NCBI GenBank assembly: GCA_046349515.1
Contig: JAXMCE010000015.1
Span: 1-64,000 of the forward strand
DNA: 64,000 nt
Direction of reading: 5' to 3'
From: JBGPGW01 sp046349515
Lineage (GTDB): Bacteria; Pseudomonadota; Alphaproteobacteria; CADEGL01
A program made the position numbers and the translations under genes. The notes below the pieces were generated by a model that searched no databases, was not told the origin of the DNA, and saw only the letters and a list, made by a program, of their open reading frames with translations. Positions 1 through 8,581 of this stretch are shown one piece after another (position 1 is the first letter of the stretch; every line of letters starts with the position of its first letter).

Positions 1-57
1 CGGCGCATCATGCCAAAGTCGACTCCGCTTCGTAAGAGCGGAATTCGCCCGTGCGGA

Positions 58-1365
58 TCACGGCGTTCTCACAACGCGCTTGGTCTTGCCTTCGGTGCGC
101 GGCAGGCTGAGGGGTGGCAGAAGCGTGATCGAGGCCGTGGTGCCGATCCCGCTCTTGATCGCGCGGGCGAGGCGCTCTGCGATGGCGGGGCTTTCCGCGA
201 CACCCGTGGCGAGCTCGACCTCGATCGGCAGCGCGTCGTAAGGGCCCGGCCCTTTGAGCGCGATGCGATACTCGCCCGAGAGCGTCGGCTCGGCATTGAC
301 CAGCGCCGCGACCATGACCGGGTAGACGTTGATGCCGCGCACGACGACCATGTCATCGGCCCGCCCCACCACGCGGAAGCGCGGGGCCCAACGTCCGCAG
401 GCGCAGCGATCGGTCCCGGTGATCGTCACGACATCGCCCGTCCGAAAGCGCACGAGCGGCTGGCAATCCTTCTCGAGGTGGGTGAGGACAAGCTCGCCCG
501 TCTCGCCTTCGGCAAACGGCAGCACCCTGTCCTCTCTCGGCACCACGAGCTCGGTGTGGAAGGCATCGCCTCCCATGAAGTGGAGGTCGTTGGTCGTTTC
601 GCACTGGCCCGCGAAGAGGCACATGGCATCGGTCACGCCGTAATTGGCGTTCCGAACCTTGAAGCCCCAGGTGTCTTCGAGGCGCGCGCGGAAGGAGAGG
701 TTGTCGAGGCCGGCCTCGCCGCCGAAGAGTCCGAGCCTGAGGCCGAGGTCGCGCGGCTTCGTTCCGGGAAAGTGCTCCACAAGCGCCTGCTCGAGCACGG
801 CCGGATAGGACGGCGTACAGGAGATCGCCGTCACCTTGAGGTCGAGGATGGTCCGGATGAGGCGCTCGGTGTTGCCGACGCCGAAGGGCACGACCGCGGC
901 GCCGGTCGCTTCGAGGTTCATGTGATCGGTGAGGCCGCCCATCCAAAGCTGGTAGTTGAGCGTGTGGATGACGCGGTGGCCGGGGCCGAGGCCCGAGGCG
1001 CGGAACGCGCGTCCGCCGACGGCCGCCGTCAGCACCGCGTCCGCCCACGTGAGGCAGACATTCATGGCGAGCCCGGTCGTGCCCGAAGTGCGATGAATTC
1101 TCATGATCGTCTCGGGCTTCGCCGCGAGATAGGTGCCGAAGGGCGGATTCTCCCGCTGGTCGACCCGCAGCATCTCCTTGTCGGAGAAGGGCAGCTCGCC
1201 GATCCCTTCGAGCCTCGCGGGCGGTCGTGTGCCCTGCCACAGGCGCTGGAAGAACGGCGAATGGGCCGCGACGTATTCGGCTTGGCGGGACCAGCGCGCC
1301 TGCTGCGGCGCGCGGAGTTCATCGGGCGCGAGGAAGTCCGCGCGGTCGATCGGCCCCGATTTCAC
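58..1365 (-). CDS. Phenylacetate-CoA ligase-like AMP-forming acyl-CoA ligase
   Basis: Adenylate-forming enzyme of the PaaK type, expected to activate an aromatic or other carboxylic acid to its CoA thioester with ATP in the cytosol. The protein shows the phosphate-binding loop RTSGTTG about 100 residues in, the NYGVTDA region in the middle, the FRTGD motif and the C-terminal GRADDMVVVRGINVYP hinge typical of PaaK-like ligases. Length (about 435 aa) fits the family. I chose the GTG at 1365 because GGGGAG lies six bases upstream; an in-frame GTG at 1392 would add nine residues and has a poorer ribosome site. It is divergent from the M19 gene. The substrate cannot be read from sequence. Confidence 0.85.
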   Translation of the reverse strand: MKSGPIDRADFLAPDELRAPQQARWSRQAEYVAAHSPFFQRLWQGTRPPARLEGIGELPFSDKEMLRVDQRENPPFGTYLAAKPETIMRIHRTSGTTGLAMNVCLTWADAVLTAAVGGRAFRASGLGPGHRVIHTLNYQLWMGGLTDHMNLEATGAAVVPFGVGNTERLIRTILDLKVTAISCTPSYPAVLEQALVEHFPGTKPRDLGLRLGLFGGEAGLDNLSFRARLEDTWGFKVRNANYGVTDAMCLFAGQCETTNDLHFMGGDAFHTELVVPREDRVLPFAEGETGELVLTHLEKDCQPLVRFRTGDVVTITGTDRCACGRWAPRFRVVGRADDMVVVRGINVYPVMVAALVNAEPTLSGEYRIALKGPGPYDALPIEVELATGVAESPAIAERLARAIKSGIGTTASITLLPPLSLPRTEGKTKRVVRTP

Positions 1366-1489
1366 GCGACACTCCCCATTGTCCCTTGCCACCCATTATG
1401 GATCGCGGCGCGCGCTTGTCGAGCCGCGCTGGGACTGGCAGGCCGTACGCCCCTCCACTAGACTCCCTCGGAGCCGCGGGGGAGAGGGG

Positions 1490-2542
1490 ATGGCACCGAG
1501 AACGAAAGCGACCGCACGACGCCTCCATGACGACGCGATTCTCATCGACGGGATGGGAGTCGCGGTGCTCCTTCCGACGGCGCTCATCTCCCAGCCCGAT
1601 TACAAGGGCAAGCCGTTCCTCGACCGGGCGATTGCCTCGGGCGTCACCGCGATGAACGTTACCATGGGCATCCTCGGCATCGGCATGGGGCAGGACAATT
1701 TCCGCTCCATGGTCAACACGATCTACGGTCACTATTGCTATTTCGAGCGCGAGAAACGGCTCATCCACGTGCAGACCGCGAACGACATCCGGCGCGCCAA
1801 GCGCGAAGGCAAACTCGGAGTCATCTTCGGCTGCCAGGGCATGGCCGGGAAGATCGAGGATGATCCCGGCCTCATCACGATCCTCCACCGCTTGGGCTTG
1901 CGCTTCGGCCAGATCGCCTACAACTCGCGCGATTCGCTTGCGACGGGAGCGCTCGAGCTGCCCGACACAGGCCTCACCGAGCTCGGGCGCATTTGCATTC
2001 GCGAGATGAACCATGTGGGCGTGCTCGTCGACCTGGCGCATGCGTCCGACCGCACGCTCTTCGAGACGATCGAGCTCTCGACCGCGCCGGTCGTCGTCAG
2101 CCACGCCAACGTGCGGGCCCTCTCGAACCACCCGCGCAACCTGTCGGACGACGGGCTCCGGGCCCTCGCAGGCTGCGGCGGAGTCATCGGGATCACGGCC
2201 TATTCGCCCTTCGCCGAGACGAAGCCGGGCGTGAGGCCCAAGCTCGACGACTACATCGACCACGTGGCCTATGTCGCCGACCTCGTCGGCATCGACCATG
2301 TCGGCATCGGCTCCGATTTCTTCGAGGCCGAATCGGAAATTCGCTTCGAGCGGTTCTTCCGCACGCGCTATCCCGACCTCATCCGCCACTACACGATCGA
2401 CACGGTGCATGTCGACGGGTTCGAGCGGGTGGACGATCTGCCAAAACTGACGGCGGGACTCTTGCGGCGCGGATTCTCGCCGGCCGAGGTCACGAAAGTG
2501 CTCGGCGGCAATTTTCTCCGTGTCTTCGACCGGGTGTGGTAG
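1490..2542 (+). CDS. Membrane dipeptidase (peptidase M19)-like protein with altered zinc site
   Basis: TIM-barrel amidohydrolase of the M19 renal-dipeptidase family, 350 aa. The VDLAHAS (His184), VVSHAN (His205) and GIGSDF (Asp276) motifs match the second-metal and catalytic positions. The usual N-terminal DGHND zinc motif reads DGMGV (residues 20-24), and the bridging glutamate of the EG motif appears as Gln116 in CQGM. One metal site is therefore probably absent and classical dipeptidase activity is doubtful. The ATG at 1490 follows GGGGAGAGGGG. It heads a plus-strand run with a small lipoprotein and a flavoprotein. No signal peptide is visible, so it is probably cytosolic. Confidence 0.8.
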   Translation: MAPRTKATARRLHDDAILIDGMGVAVLLPTALISQPDYKGKPFLDRAIASGVTAMNVTMGILGIGMGQDNFRSMVNTIYGHYCYFEREKRLIHVQTANDIRRAKREGKLGVIFGCQGMAGKIEDDPGLITILHRLGLRFGQIAYNSRDSLATGALELPDTGLTELGRICIREMNHVGVLVDLAHASDRTLFETIELSTAPVVVSHANVRALSNHPRNLSDDGLRALAGCGGVIGITAYSPFAETKPGVRPKLDDYIDHVAYVADLVGIDHVGIGSDFFEAESEIRFERFFRTRYPDLIRHYTIDTVHVDGFERVDDLPKLTAGLLRRGFSPAEVTKVLGGNFLRVFDRVW

Positions 2543-2570
2543 CCCTCAACGCTAACCGAAGGAACGCATC

Positions 2571-2825
2571 ATGACGATGAACTGGCGCGGCGCGCTTGCT
2601 GCCGCTTTCCTCCTGGCTCTCACCGCGTGCGGTGAGCCGACGCAGCACGACATCATCGAGAAGTCGAAGGGCGTCGACACCAAGGAGCAGCTCGAGAAGA
2701 AGCTCGGCAAGCCGAGCGACGTCTCGAAGCTCGGTCCCATCGAGAAATGGACCTACAAGGCCAAGGACGGCACCGTCATCTTTGTCATCACCGGCGACCG
2801 CGTGGCGCTCGAGGCCGCGGAGTAA
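2571..2825 (+). CDS. Small lipoprotein, BamE/SmpA-like fold suspected
   Basis: 84-residue protein with a classic lipoprotein signal: short basic start, hydrophobic core, and lipobox LTAC with the lipidated cysteine near residue 21. The mature part is about 60 residues and charged. It has a KKLGKPSDVSKLGPIEKW stretch followed by two short beta-like segments, reminiscent of small BamE/SmpA-type outer-membrane lipoproteins; this resemblance is inferred from pattern only. GAAGGA precedes the ATG. It sits 28 bases after the M19 gene and 59 before the flavoprotein gene, so co-transcription is likely, but its relation to their chemistry is unclear. Confidence 0.7.
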   Translation: MTMNWRGALAAAFLLALTACGEPTQHDIIEKSKGVDTKEQLEKKLGKPSDVSKLGPIEKWTYKAKDGTVIFVITGDRVALEAAE

Positions 2826-2884
2826 CGTCTCGTCCTACCGGCTACCAAGCGATCCGGATCCAGCATCACCTGAGGAGAGGCCGC

Positions 2885-4945
2885 ATGTCCCGCGACCCGC
2901 GCTACGACATCCTGTTCGAACCGGTTCCGATCGGTCCGGTCGTGGCGAAGAATCGCTTCTACCAGCCGCCGCACTGCAACGGCATGGGCGAGCATCGTCC
3001 CAACATGCACGCCGCCATGCGCGAGATGAAGGCGGAGGGCGGCTGGGCCGTCATCCACACCGAACACTGCTCCATCCACCCGCATTCGGATCTCTTGGGC
3101 GAGGCGGTGCAGACGCTCTGGGACGACGACGACGTCGCTTGGCTGGCCCTCATGTGCGACAAGGTGCACAAGCACGGCTCGCTCGCGGGCGTGCAGCTGG
3201 CCTTTGCCTGCAACTACAACCCCAATCGCTTCTCGCGCGAGGTGCCGATGGGGGCGGACGATCGTCCCTGCACGCAATTCGACCCCCAGTACACGCGCGC
3301 CATGGACAAGGCCGACATCCGGCAGATGCTGGGCTGGTGGCGGAAGGCGGCCGAGCGCTCGAAGCGCGCGGGTTGCGAGATCGTCCAGGTCGACGTCAAT
3401 TTCTCGCAAGTGGCCTACCAGTTTCTCTCGCCGCGCAACACGCGGACCGACGAGTACGGCGGCTCGGTCGAGAATCGCGCGCGTCTCCTGCGCGAGATCA
3501 TCGAGTCGTGCCGCGAAGGGGTGAAAGGCGATTGCGCGGTCACGGTGCGCATCATCATCGACGAGATGATCGGGGCACGCGGCCTCGAGGCGGAGCGCGA
3601 CGGCCGCGAGATCATCGAGTGCCTGGCCGAGGTGCCGGACCTCTGGGATGTCGTGGTCGGATCCTGGGATTACGATTCGCGCACCTCGCGCTTCGCGCCC
3701 GAAGCCGCGCACGAGGCCAAGACCGCATTCGTCAAGACGGTGACGACGAAGCCCGTCGTGGGCGTCGGGCGTTTCACCTCGCCCGATACCATGGTCGGCC
3801 AGATCAAGCGCCGCATCATGGACATGATCGGGGCCACGCGCCCCTCGATCGCGGACCCCTTCCTCCCGAAGAAGATCGAGGAGGGCAGGGCGGAGGACAT
3901 CCGCGAATGCATCGGTTGCAACATCTGCGTCTCGGGGCACTGGACGATCTCGCCCATCCGCTGCACGCAGAACCCGACCATGGGCGAGGAGTGGCGGAAG
4001 GGCTGGCACCCGGAGACGATCGCGCCCAAGAAATCGGACGACACGGTGCTCGTGGTCGGCGCGGGGCCAGCGGGGCTCGAATGCGCCCGTGCGCTCGGCG
4101 CCCGCGGCTACCAGGTGCATTTGGCCGAAGCGAGCCGCGAGTTGGGCGGACGCGTCGCGCGCGAGTGCCGGCTGCCGGGGCTCGCCGAGTGGGCGCGCGT
4201 GCGCGACTGGCGCGTCGGCCAGATCGCGAAGCTGCCGAACGTCGAGATCTACCGGGAAAGCCGCCTCACCGCCGAGGATGTGCGCAACTTCGGCTTCAAT
4301 CGCGTCGTCATCGCGACGGGATCCGAGTGGCGGAAGGACGGCTACGGCCGCACGAACTACTACCCGATCCCCGGCTCCGATCGGCCCCATGTCTTCACGC
4401 CGGAGGATCTGATGGGCGGCAGGATGCCCGAGGGGCCGGTCGTCGTGTTCGACGACGACCAGTACTACATGGGCTCGATCCTGGCGGAGATGCTTGCCGC
4501 CGCCGGCCGCAAGGTGACCATCGTCTCGCCGGCCTCCGAAGTCTCCGCCTGGAGCTATGCGACCTTGGAGACGAAATATGTCGCGAAGCGGCTCGCCGAT
4601 GCCGGAATCGAGATGCTGACCCACCACAACCTCGTCGAGGTGGGGACAGGTGAGGTGACGCTTCAGCATGTCCATTCCGAGCGCGAGAGGCGCCTGCCGG
4701 CCGCCTCCGTCGTCATGGTCGTCATGCGCGCACCCGTGGCTTCGCTCTACCACGAGCTCGTCGCCGATCCCGGCGGGCTCACGAAGGCGGGCATCCGCTC
4801 GGTCACGCGCATCGGCGATTGCCTGGCGCCGGGCGCGATCGCGCATGCGGTCTATAGCGGACATCGCTACGCGCGCGAGCTCGATGAGCCGCCGGCGGGC
4901 GAGGTGGCGTTCCGGCGCGAACGTCCCATCGTGCTGAGGGCGTGA
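2885..4945 (+). CDS. TMADH/DMADH-family FMN/4Fe-4S/FAD-fold oxidoreductase
   Basis: Iron-sulfur flavoprotein of the trimethylamine/dimethylamine dehydrogenase family, 686 aa, with an N-terminal old-yellow-enzyme barrel and a C-terminal nucleotide-binding domain (VVGAGPAGLECARALG near residue 390). The N-terminus tracks TMADH closely. Cys31 in PPHC corresponds to the cysteine that covalently binds FMN, and Cys342, 345, 348 and 360 form the 4Fe-4S cluster (CIGCNIC...C). Residues that bind or process trimethylamine differ: the cage Tyr60 position is His61, and the YGAH segment carrying Tyr169/His172 reads DVNF. The substrate is therefore probably not trimethylamine. It overlaps the first SDR by one base (TGATG) and is likely co-translated with it. 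Confidence 0.9.
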   Translation: MSRDPRYDILFEPVPIGPVVAKNRFYQPPHCNGMGEHRPNMHAAMREMKAEGGWAVIHTEHCSIHPHSDLLGEAVQTLWDDDDVAWLALMCDKVHKHGSLAGVQLAFACNYNPNRFSREVPMGADDRPCTQFDPQYTRAMDKADIRQMLGWWRKAAERSKRAGCEIVQVDVNFSQVAYQFLSPRNTRTDEYGGSVENRARLLREIIESCREGVKGDCAVTVRIIIDEMIGARGLEAERDGREIIECLAEVPDLWDVVVGSWDYDSRTSRFAPEAAHEAKTAFVKTVTTKPVVGVGRFTSPDTMVGQIKRRIMDMIGATRPSIADPFLPKKIEEGRAEDIRECIGCNICVSGHWTISPIRCTQNPTMGEEWRKGWHPETIAPKKSDDTVLVVGAGPAGLECARALGARGYQVHLAEASRELGGRVARECRLPGLAEWARVRDWRVGQIAKLPNVEIYRESRLTAEDVRNFGFNRVVIATGSEWRKDGYGRTNYYPIPGSDRPHVFTPEDLMGGRMPEGPVVVFDDDQYYMGSILAEMLAAAGRKVTIVSPASEVSAWSYATLETKYVAKRLADAGIEMLTHHNLVEVGTGEVTLQHVHSERERRLPAASVVMVVMRAPVASLYHELVADPGGLTKAGIRSVTRIGDCLAPGAIAHAVYSGHRYARELDEPPAGEVAFRRERPIVLRA

Positions 4946-5673
4946 TGGCGGGGCGTCTTCAAGGCCGCATGGCCGTCGTCACGGGTGCCACGCGCGGCAT
5001 CGGTCGCGCGATCGCGGAGCGGCTCGCGTCGGACGGCGCCGAGGTCATCGGCACGGGCACGAAGCCATCGGGCGCGCTGCCGCCCGGCTGCCGCTACGAG
5101 CCGCTCGTCCTCGATGACCCGCGCTCGGTCGATCGGTTCTGCGAGACGATTGCGCGCATGGCACCCCACATCCTCGTCAACAATGCGGGCGTCTCCAACC
5201 CGCAGGCCTACGAGGCGATCGAGGACCGGGAATTTCGCCGCGTGCAGGAGATCAACCTGATGGCGCCGATGCGCCTCTGCCAGGCGGCGATCCCCGGCAT
5301 GAAGCGCCACGGCTGGGGGCGCATCGTCAATCTGACCTCGATCTGGGGGGCCATGGCGCGTACCGCCCGCGCGACTTATGGCGCGAGCAAGTCGGCGCTC
5401 GACGGTCTCACGGGCTCGCTTGCGGCGGAAGTGGCGCGATTCAACATCCTCGCCAACTGCGTGGCGCCCGGCTTCACGGAAACCGAAATGACCCGGACGA
5501 TCTACGATGCGAGCGGGCTCGACGCGCTCGCGAAGACGGTGCCCATGAAGCGGCTTGCGGAGCCGCGCGAGATCGCGGCGGCCGTCGCCTGGCTCGCGAG
5601 TCCCGAGAACGGCTACGTGACGGGGCAGAGCATCGTCGTCGATGGCGGCCTCTCCCGCCTCCGGGAGGTGTGA
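4945..5673 (+). CDS. Short-chain dehydrogenase/reductase, paralogue 1 (intact active site)
   Basis: Classical SDR of 242 aa using NAD(P)H to oxidise an alcohol or reduce a carbonyl. It shows the cofactor loop TGATRGIG (13-20), NNAG (79-82), a serine in NLTS (Ser132) and the complete YxxxK catalytic pair, Tyr145 and Lys149, in YGASK. The C-terminus has the usual APGFTETEM and DGG segments. The start codon overlaps the stop of the flavoprotein gene. It is the first of three adjacent paralogues that share long near-identical stretches such as GTGTKPSGALP and AAIPGMKRHGWGR. It is the only one with an intact tetrad. Confidence 0.9.
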   Translation: MAGRLQGRMAVVTGATRGIGRAIAERLASDGAEVIGTGTKPSGALPPGCRYEPLVLDDPRSVDRFCETIARMAPHILVNNAGVSNPQAYEAIEDREFRRVQEINLMAPMRLCQAAIPGMKRHGWGRIVNLTSIWGAMARTARATYGASKSALDGLTGSLAAEVARFNILANCVAPGFTETEMTRTIYDASGLDALAKTVPMKRLAEPREIAAAVAWLASPENGYVTGQSIVVDGGLSRLREV

Positions 5674-5674
5674 G

Positions 5675-6400
5675 ATGGCGGGACCGCTCGAGGGCAAGCG
5701 CGCAGTCGTGACGGGGGCGACCCGCGGCATCGGGCGCGCCATCGCCGCGCGGCTCGCCGCCGACGGCGCCGATGTGATCGGCACGGGGACGAAGCCCTCG
5801 GGCGCGCTGCCGGCGGGTTGCCGCTACCATGCGCTCCGCCTCGAGGACGATGCGTCTGTCGAGGCCATGTGCCGCACCATCGAGCGCGAGGCGCCGCACA
5901 TTCTCGTCAACAACGCCGGCGTCTCGAACCCGCAAGGCTGGGCCGAGATCGACGCGAAGACCTTCCGCGCGACCCACCAGATCGACCTGGTCGCGCCCAT
6001 GCTTCTCTGCAAGGCGGCTATTCCCGGCATGCGGCGCCACGGCTGGGGCCGATTCGTCGGCATCACGGCCCTCTCCGGAACCTATATCGGACGGAAGACG
6101 CGCGCCTCGATCGCCTCGGCCAAGGCCGGCCTCGATGCGCTCCACGCGACGCTCGCGGCCGATCTCGCGGAGGACGGCATTCTCGCCAATTGCGTCGCCC
6201 CTGGCTTCACCGACACGGATGTCCTGCAACAACTCTTCAAGCCCGAGGAAATTGCCGCCATCGCCGAGCGCATTCCCATGAAGCGGCTCGGCAAGCCCGA
6301 GGAGATCGCGGCGCTCGTCGCGTTCCTCGCGGGTCCCGACAACAGCTACATTACTGGCCGCCAGATCGTGATCGACGGCGGCTACGTGCGCACGCTGTGA
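5675..6400 (+). CDS. Short-chain dehydrogenase/reductase, paralogue 2 (catalytic Tyr replaced by Ile)
   Basis: 241-residue SDR, a tandem copy of its upstream neighbour and separated from it by one base. The cofactor motif TGATRGIG, NNAG and the C-terminal half are kept, so nucleotide binding is likely. At the active site the segment reads RASIASAK: Lys150 is present but the tyrosine four residues before it is Ile146. The conserved serine region reads GITALSG instead of NLTS. It may be a structural partner in a heteromer or a binding protein. I checked the codons directly (tcg atc gcc tcg gcc aag), so this is not a misreading of frame. Confidence 0.87.
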   Translation: MAGPLEGKRAVVTGATRGIGRAIAARLAADGADVIGTGTKPSGALPAGCRYHALRLEDDASVEAMCRTIEREAPHILVNNAGVSNPQGWAEIDAKTFRATHQIDLVAPMLLCKAAIPGMRRHGWGRFVGITALSGTYIGRKTRASIASAKAGLDALHATLAADLAEDGILANCVAPGFTDTDVLQQLFKPEEIAAIAERIPMKRLGKPEEIAALVAFLAGPDNSYITGRQIVIDGGYVRTL

Positions 6401-6446
6401 GGATGATCGGGCGCACGCGGCCTTCGCGCTATGCCGGAGCGACTGC

Positions 6447-7163
6447 GTGACGCTCGCGGGTCGCCTGGCGGTGGTGACGGGAGCGACCCGCGGCATCGGA
6501 AGGGCGATTGCGGGAAAGCTCCTCGCGCGGGGTGCTTCCGTCATCGCCACGGGGACGAAGCCCGAGGGCGAGCCGCCTGCCGGCTGCCGTTACGTGCCAT
6601 TGAAACTGGAAGATGCGGAATCGGTCGCATCGTTCTGCCGGCTCATCGAGCGTGAGGCACCGCACATCCTCATCAACAACGCCGGCATGAGCAGCGCCTC
6701 GACGGTCGAAGCCGTTGAGTTGGACGAGGTGATGCGCGTCCATGAAGTGAACCTCGTCTCGCCCATGCGCCTCTGCCAGGCGGCCATCCCTGGCATGAAG
6801 CGCCACGGCTGGGGCCGCATCGTCAACATCACCGCAGTCCCTGCCGCCTATGGGCGGAAGGGCCGCGCCGTCGGTGGCTCGGGCAAGGCGGCGATGGAGG
6901 CCATGACGGCGAGCCTCGCGGCGGAGGTGGCCCCCTACGGTATCCTCGCCAACAGCGTGGCGCCGGGATTCATCGAGACCGAGGCGCTGCGGGCGCTCTA
7001 TAGTCGGGAGCAGATCGAGGCCATGGCCGATGTCGTGCCATTGAAGCGCCTGGGCACGCCCGAGGAGATCGCCTCGCTCGTCGCCTGGCTTGCGGGGCCC
7101 GAGAACGGCTATCTGACGGCGCAGCATCTCTTCGCCGATGGCGGCTTCGGGCGGATGCGGTAG
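6447..7163 (+). CDS. Short-chain dehydrogenase/reductase, paralogue 3 (catalytic Tyr replaced by Gly)
   Basis: 238-residue SDR with a GTG start, the third tandem paralogue, 46 bases after the second. TGATRGIG and NNAG are present. The active-site segment reads AVGGSGK, with Lys147 kept and Gly143 where tyrosine is expected; the preceding serine region is NITAVP. It shares GTKPEGEPPAGCRY and AAIPGMKRHGWGRIV with the other two copies, so it arose by duplication. It lacks an obvious proton donor, although Tyr135 lies upstream in the same loop. It is followed 17 bases later by the amidase gene. Confidence 0.85.
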   Translation: MTLAGRLAVVTGATRGIGRAIAGKLLARGASVIATGTKPEGEPPAGCRYVPLKLEDAESVASFCRLIEREAPHILINNAGMSSASTVEAVELDEVMRVHEVNLVSPMRLCQAAIPGMKRHGWGRIVNITAVPAAYGRKGRAVGGSGKAAMEAMTASLAAEVAPYGILANSVAPGFIETEALRALYSREQIEAMADVVPLKRLGTPEEIASLVAWLAGPENGYLTAQHLFADGGFGRMR

Positions 7164-7180
7164 AGGCAAAGGGGGACTCG

Positions 7181-8575
7181 ATGTCGAACGAACTCTCCAT
7201 GCTGAGTGCGGTCGAGCTCATCCAGCGCTATGAGGCCCATTCGCTGTCACCCGTCGAAGTGGCGCGCGCCGTGTTCGAACGGATCGGCAAGGCCAACGGG
7301 CCGGTCAACGCCTTCGTCTACACGCTCGAAGGAAGCGCGCTCGCGGAGGCCAAGGAGTCGGAGGCACGCTGGAAGAAACGGGCACCGCTCGGTCCCATCG
7401 ACGGCGTTCCCGTGACGATCAAGGACCTGGCCGACATCAAGGGCCATCCGAGCTACAAGGGCTCGCGCACGACGGCGGACACGCCTGTCCCCGCCGATTC
7501 GCCGGCAGTCGCCTTGATGCGCGCGTCCGGTGCCGTTTTCATCGGCAAGACGACGACGCCCGAATTCGGCTGGGCCGGCGTCACCCACTGCCCCAAGACC
7601 GGCATCACGCGCAATCCGTGGAATCCCGCGAAGACTTCGGGCGGATCGTCGGGTGGTGCCGGCGTCGCCGCGGCGCTCGGGATGGGCGCCCTTCATCTCG
7701 GCACCGATGGCGGCGGCTCGATCCGCATGCCCGCCTCCATGTGCGGCATCTTCGGCTTGAAGCCGACGACGGGGCGCATTCCCTACCATCCCGGCTCGGC
7801 CATGTTGTCCTGCTCGGCCGTGGGTCCCATGACGCGCACCGTGGGCGATGCCGCGCTCATGATGGACGTCACCGCCAAGTACGATGCGCGCGACTGGTTC
7901 GGCATCGCGGCGCCCGCGCCGAGCCACAGGGACGGGCTCGAGGCGGGAGCCAAGGGGCTCCGCATCGCCTACAGCCCGACGCTGTTCGGCGCACGGCCCC
8001 ATGCCGAGATCGCGGCGGCGGTCGACGGCGTCGCCAAGCTCTACCGCAAGCTCGGCGCCACGGTGACCGAGGTCGGCGACTTCCTGAAGAGCCCGCGCAA
8101 GCCTTACGAGACGTTCTATGTCGCCAACCTCGCGCGCCTCTACCGGATGATGACGGAGGAGCAGAAGGCCGTCGTCGATCCGGGCTTCCGCGCCTATGTC
8201 GAGGACGGAATGCGCGTTTCGCTGGCCGATTACCAGGAGGCGATCATGGCTGAGATCGCCTTCGGCGCGGAAGTGCAGCAGGCGCTCGTCGACTACGACC
8301 TCATCCTTTCGCCGCAGCTCGTGCTCACGGCGTTCGAGGCGGGGGTCGAGGTGCCGGCGGGGCGCGGCATGACGCGCTGGTTCGACTGGGCGCCCTACAC
8401 CTATCCCTTCAACTTCTCGAACCACCCGGCGGCATCCGTACCCTGCGGGTTCGATTCGAGCCACATGCCCATGAGCTTCCAGCTCGTGGGACGGAAGGCC
8501 GAGGAGGCGATCATCCTCCGCGCCGCGCGCGCCTACGAACGCGAGCACCCGTTCCGGATGCCGAAGGCCGGGTAA
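7181..8575 (+). CDS. Amidase signature (AS) family amidase
   Basis: 464-residue amidase hydrolysing a carboxamide to acid and ammonia. The amidase-signature core is complete: the lysine in GVPVTIKDL, the glycine/serine-rich TSGGSSGGAG segment, and GTDGGGSIRMPAS carrying the serine nucleophile, giving the Ser-Ser-Lys triad. The length is usual for bacterial AS enzymes. GGGGGACTCG lies upstream of the ATG. It ends the plus-strand run that starts at the M19 gene, so an amine/amide catabolic role is plausible. The residues that set substrate choice are not diagnostic; GatA is unlikely because no GatB or GatC neighbours are present. Confidence 0.88.
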   Translation: MSNELSMLSAVELIQRYEAHSLSPVEVARAVFERIGKANGPVNAFVYTLEGSALAEAKESEARWKKRAPLGPIDGVPVTIKDLADIKGHPSYKGSRTTADTPVPADSPAVALMRASGAVFIGKTTTPEFGWAGVTHCPKTGITRNPWNPAKTSGGSSGGAGVAAALGMGALHLGTDGGGSIRMPASMCGIFGLKPTTGRIPYHPGSAMLSCSAVGPMTRTVGDAALMMDVTAKYDARDWFGIAAPAPSHRDGLEAGAKGLRIAYSPTLFGARPHAEIAAAVDGVAKLYRKLGATVTEVGDFLKSPRKPYETFYVANLARLYRMMTEEQKAVVDPGFRAYVEDGMRVSLADYQEAIMAEIAFGAEVQQALVDYDLILSPQLVLTAFEAGVEVPAGRGMTRWFDWAPYTYPFNFSNHPAASVPCGFDSSHMPMSFQLVGRKAEEAIILRAARAYEREHPFRMPKAG

Positions 8576-8581
8576 CGCCGC

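Noticed and set aside
1..57. Leading bases before the CoA ligase gene
   Set aside because: Too short to assign; no motif or partial gene recognised.
2753..4864. 703-codon minus-strand reading frame opposite the flavoprotein gene
   Set aside because: It is antisense to a well-recognised protein, and its composition (Arg, Ala, Asp, His-rich) is that of shadow frames in high-GC DNA.
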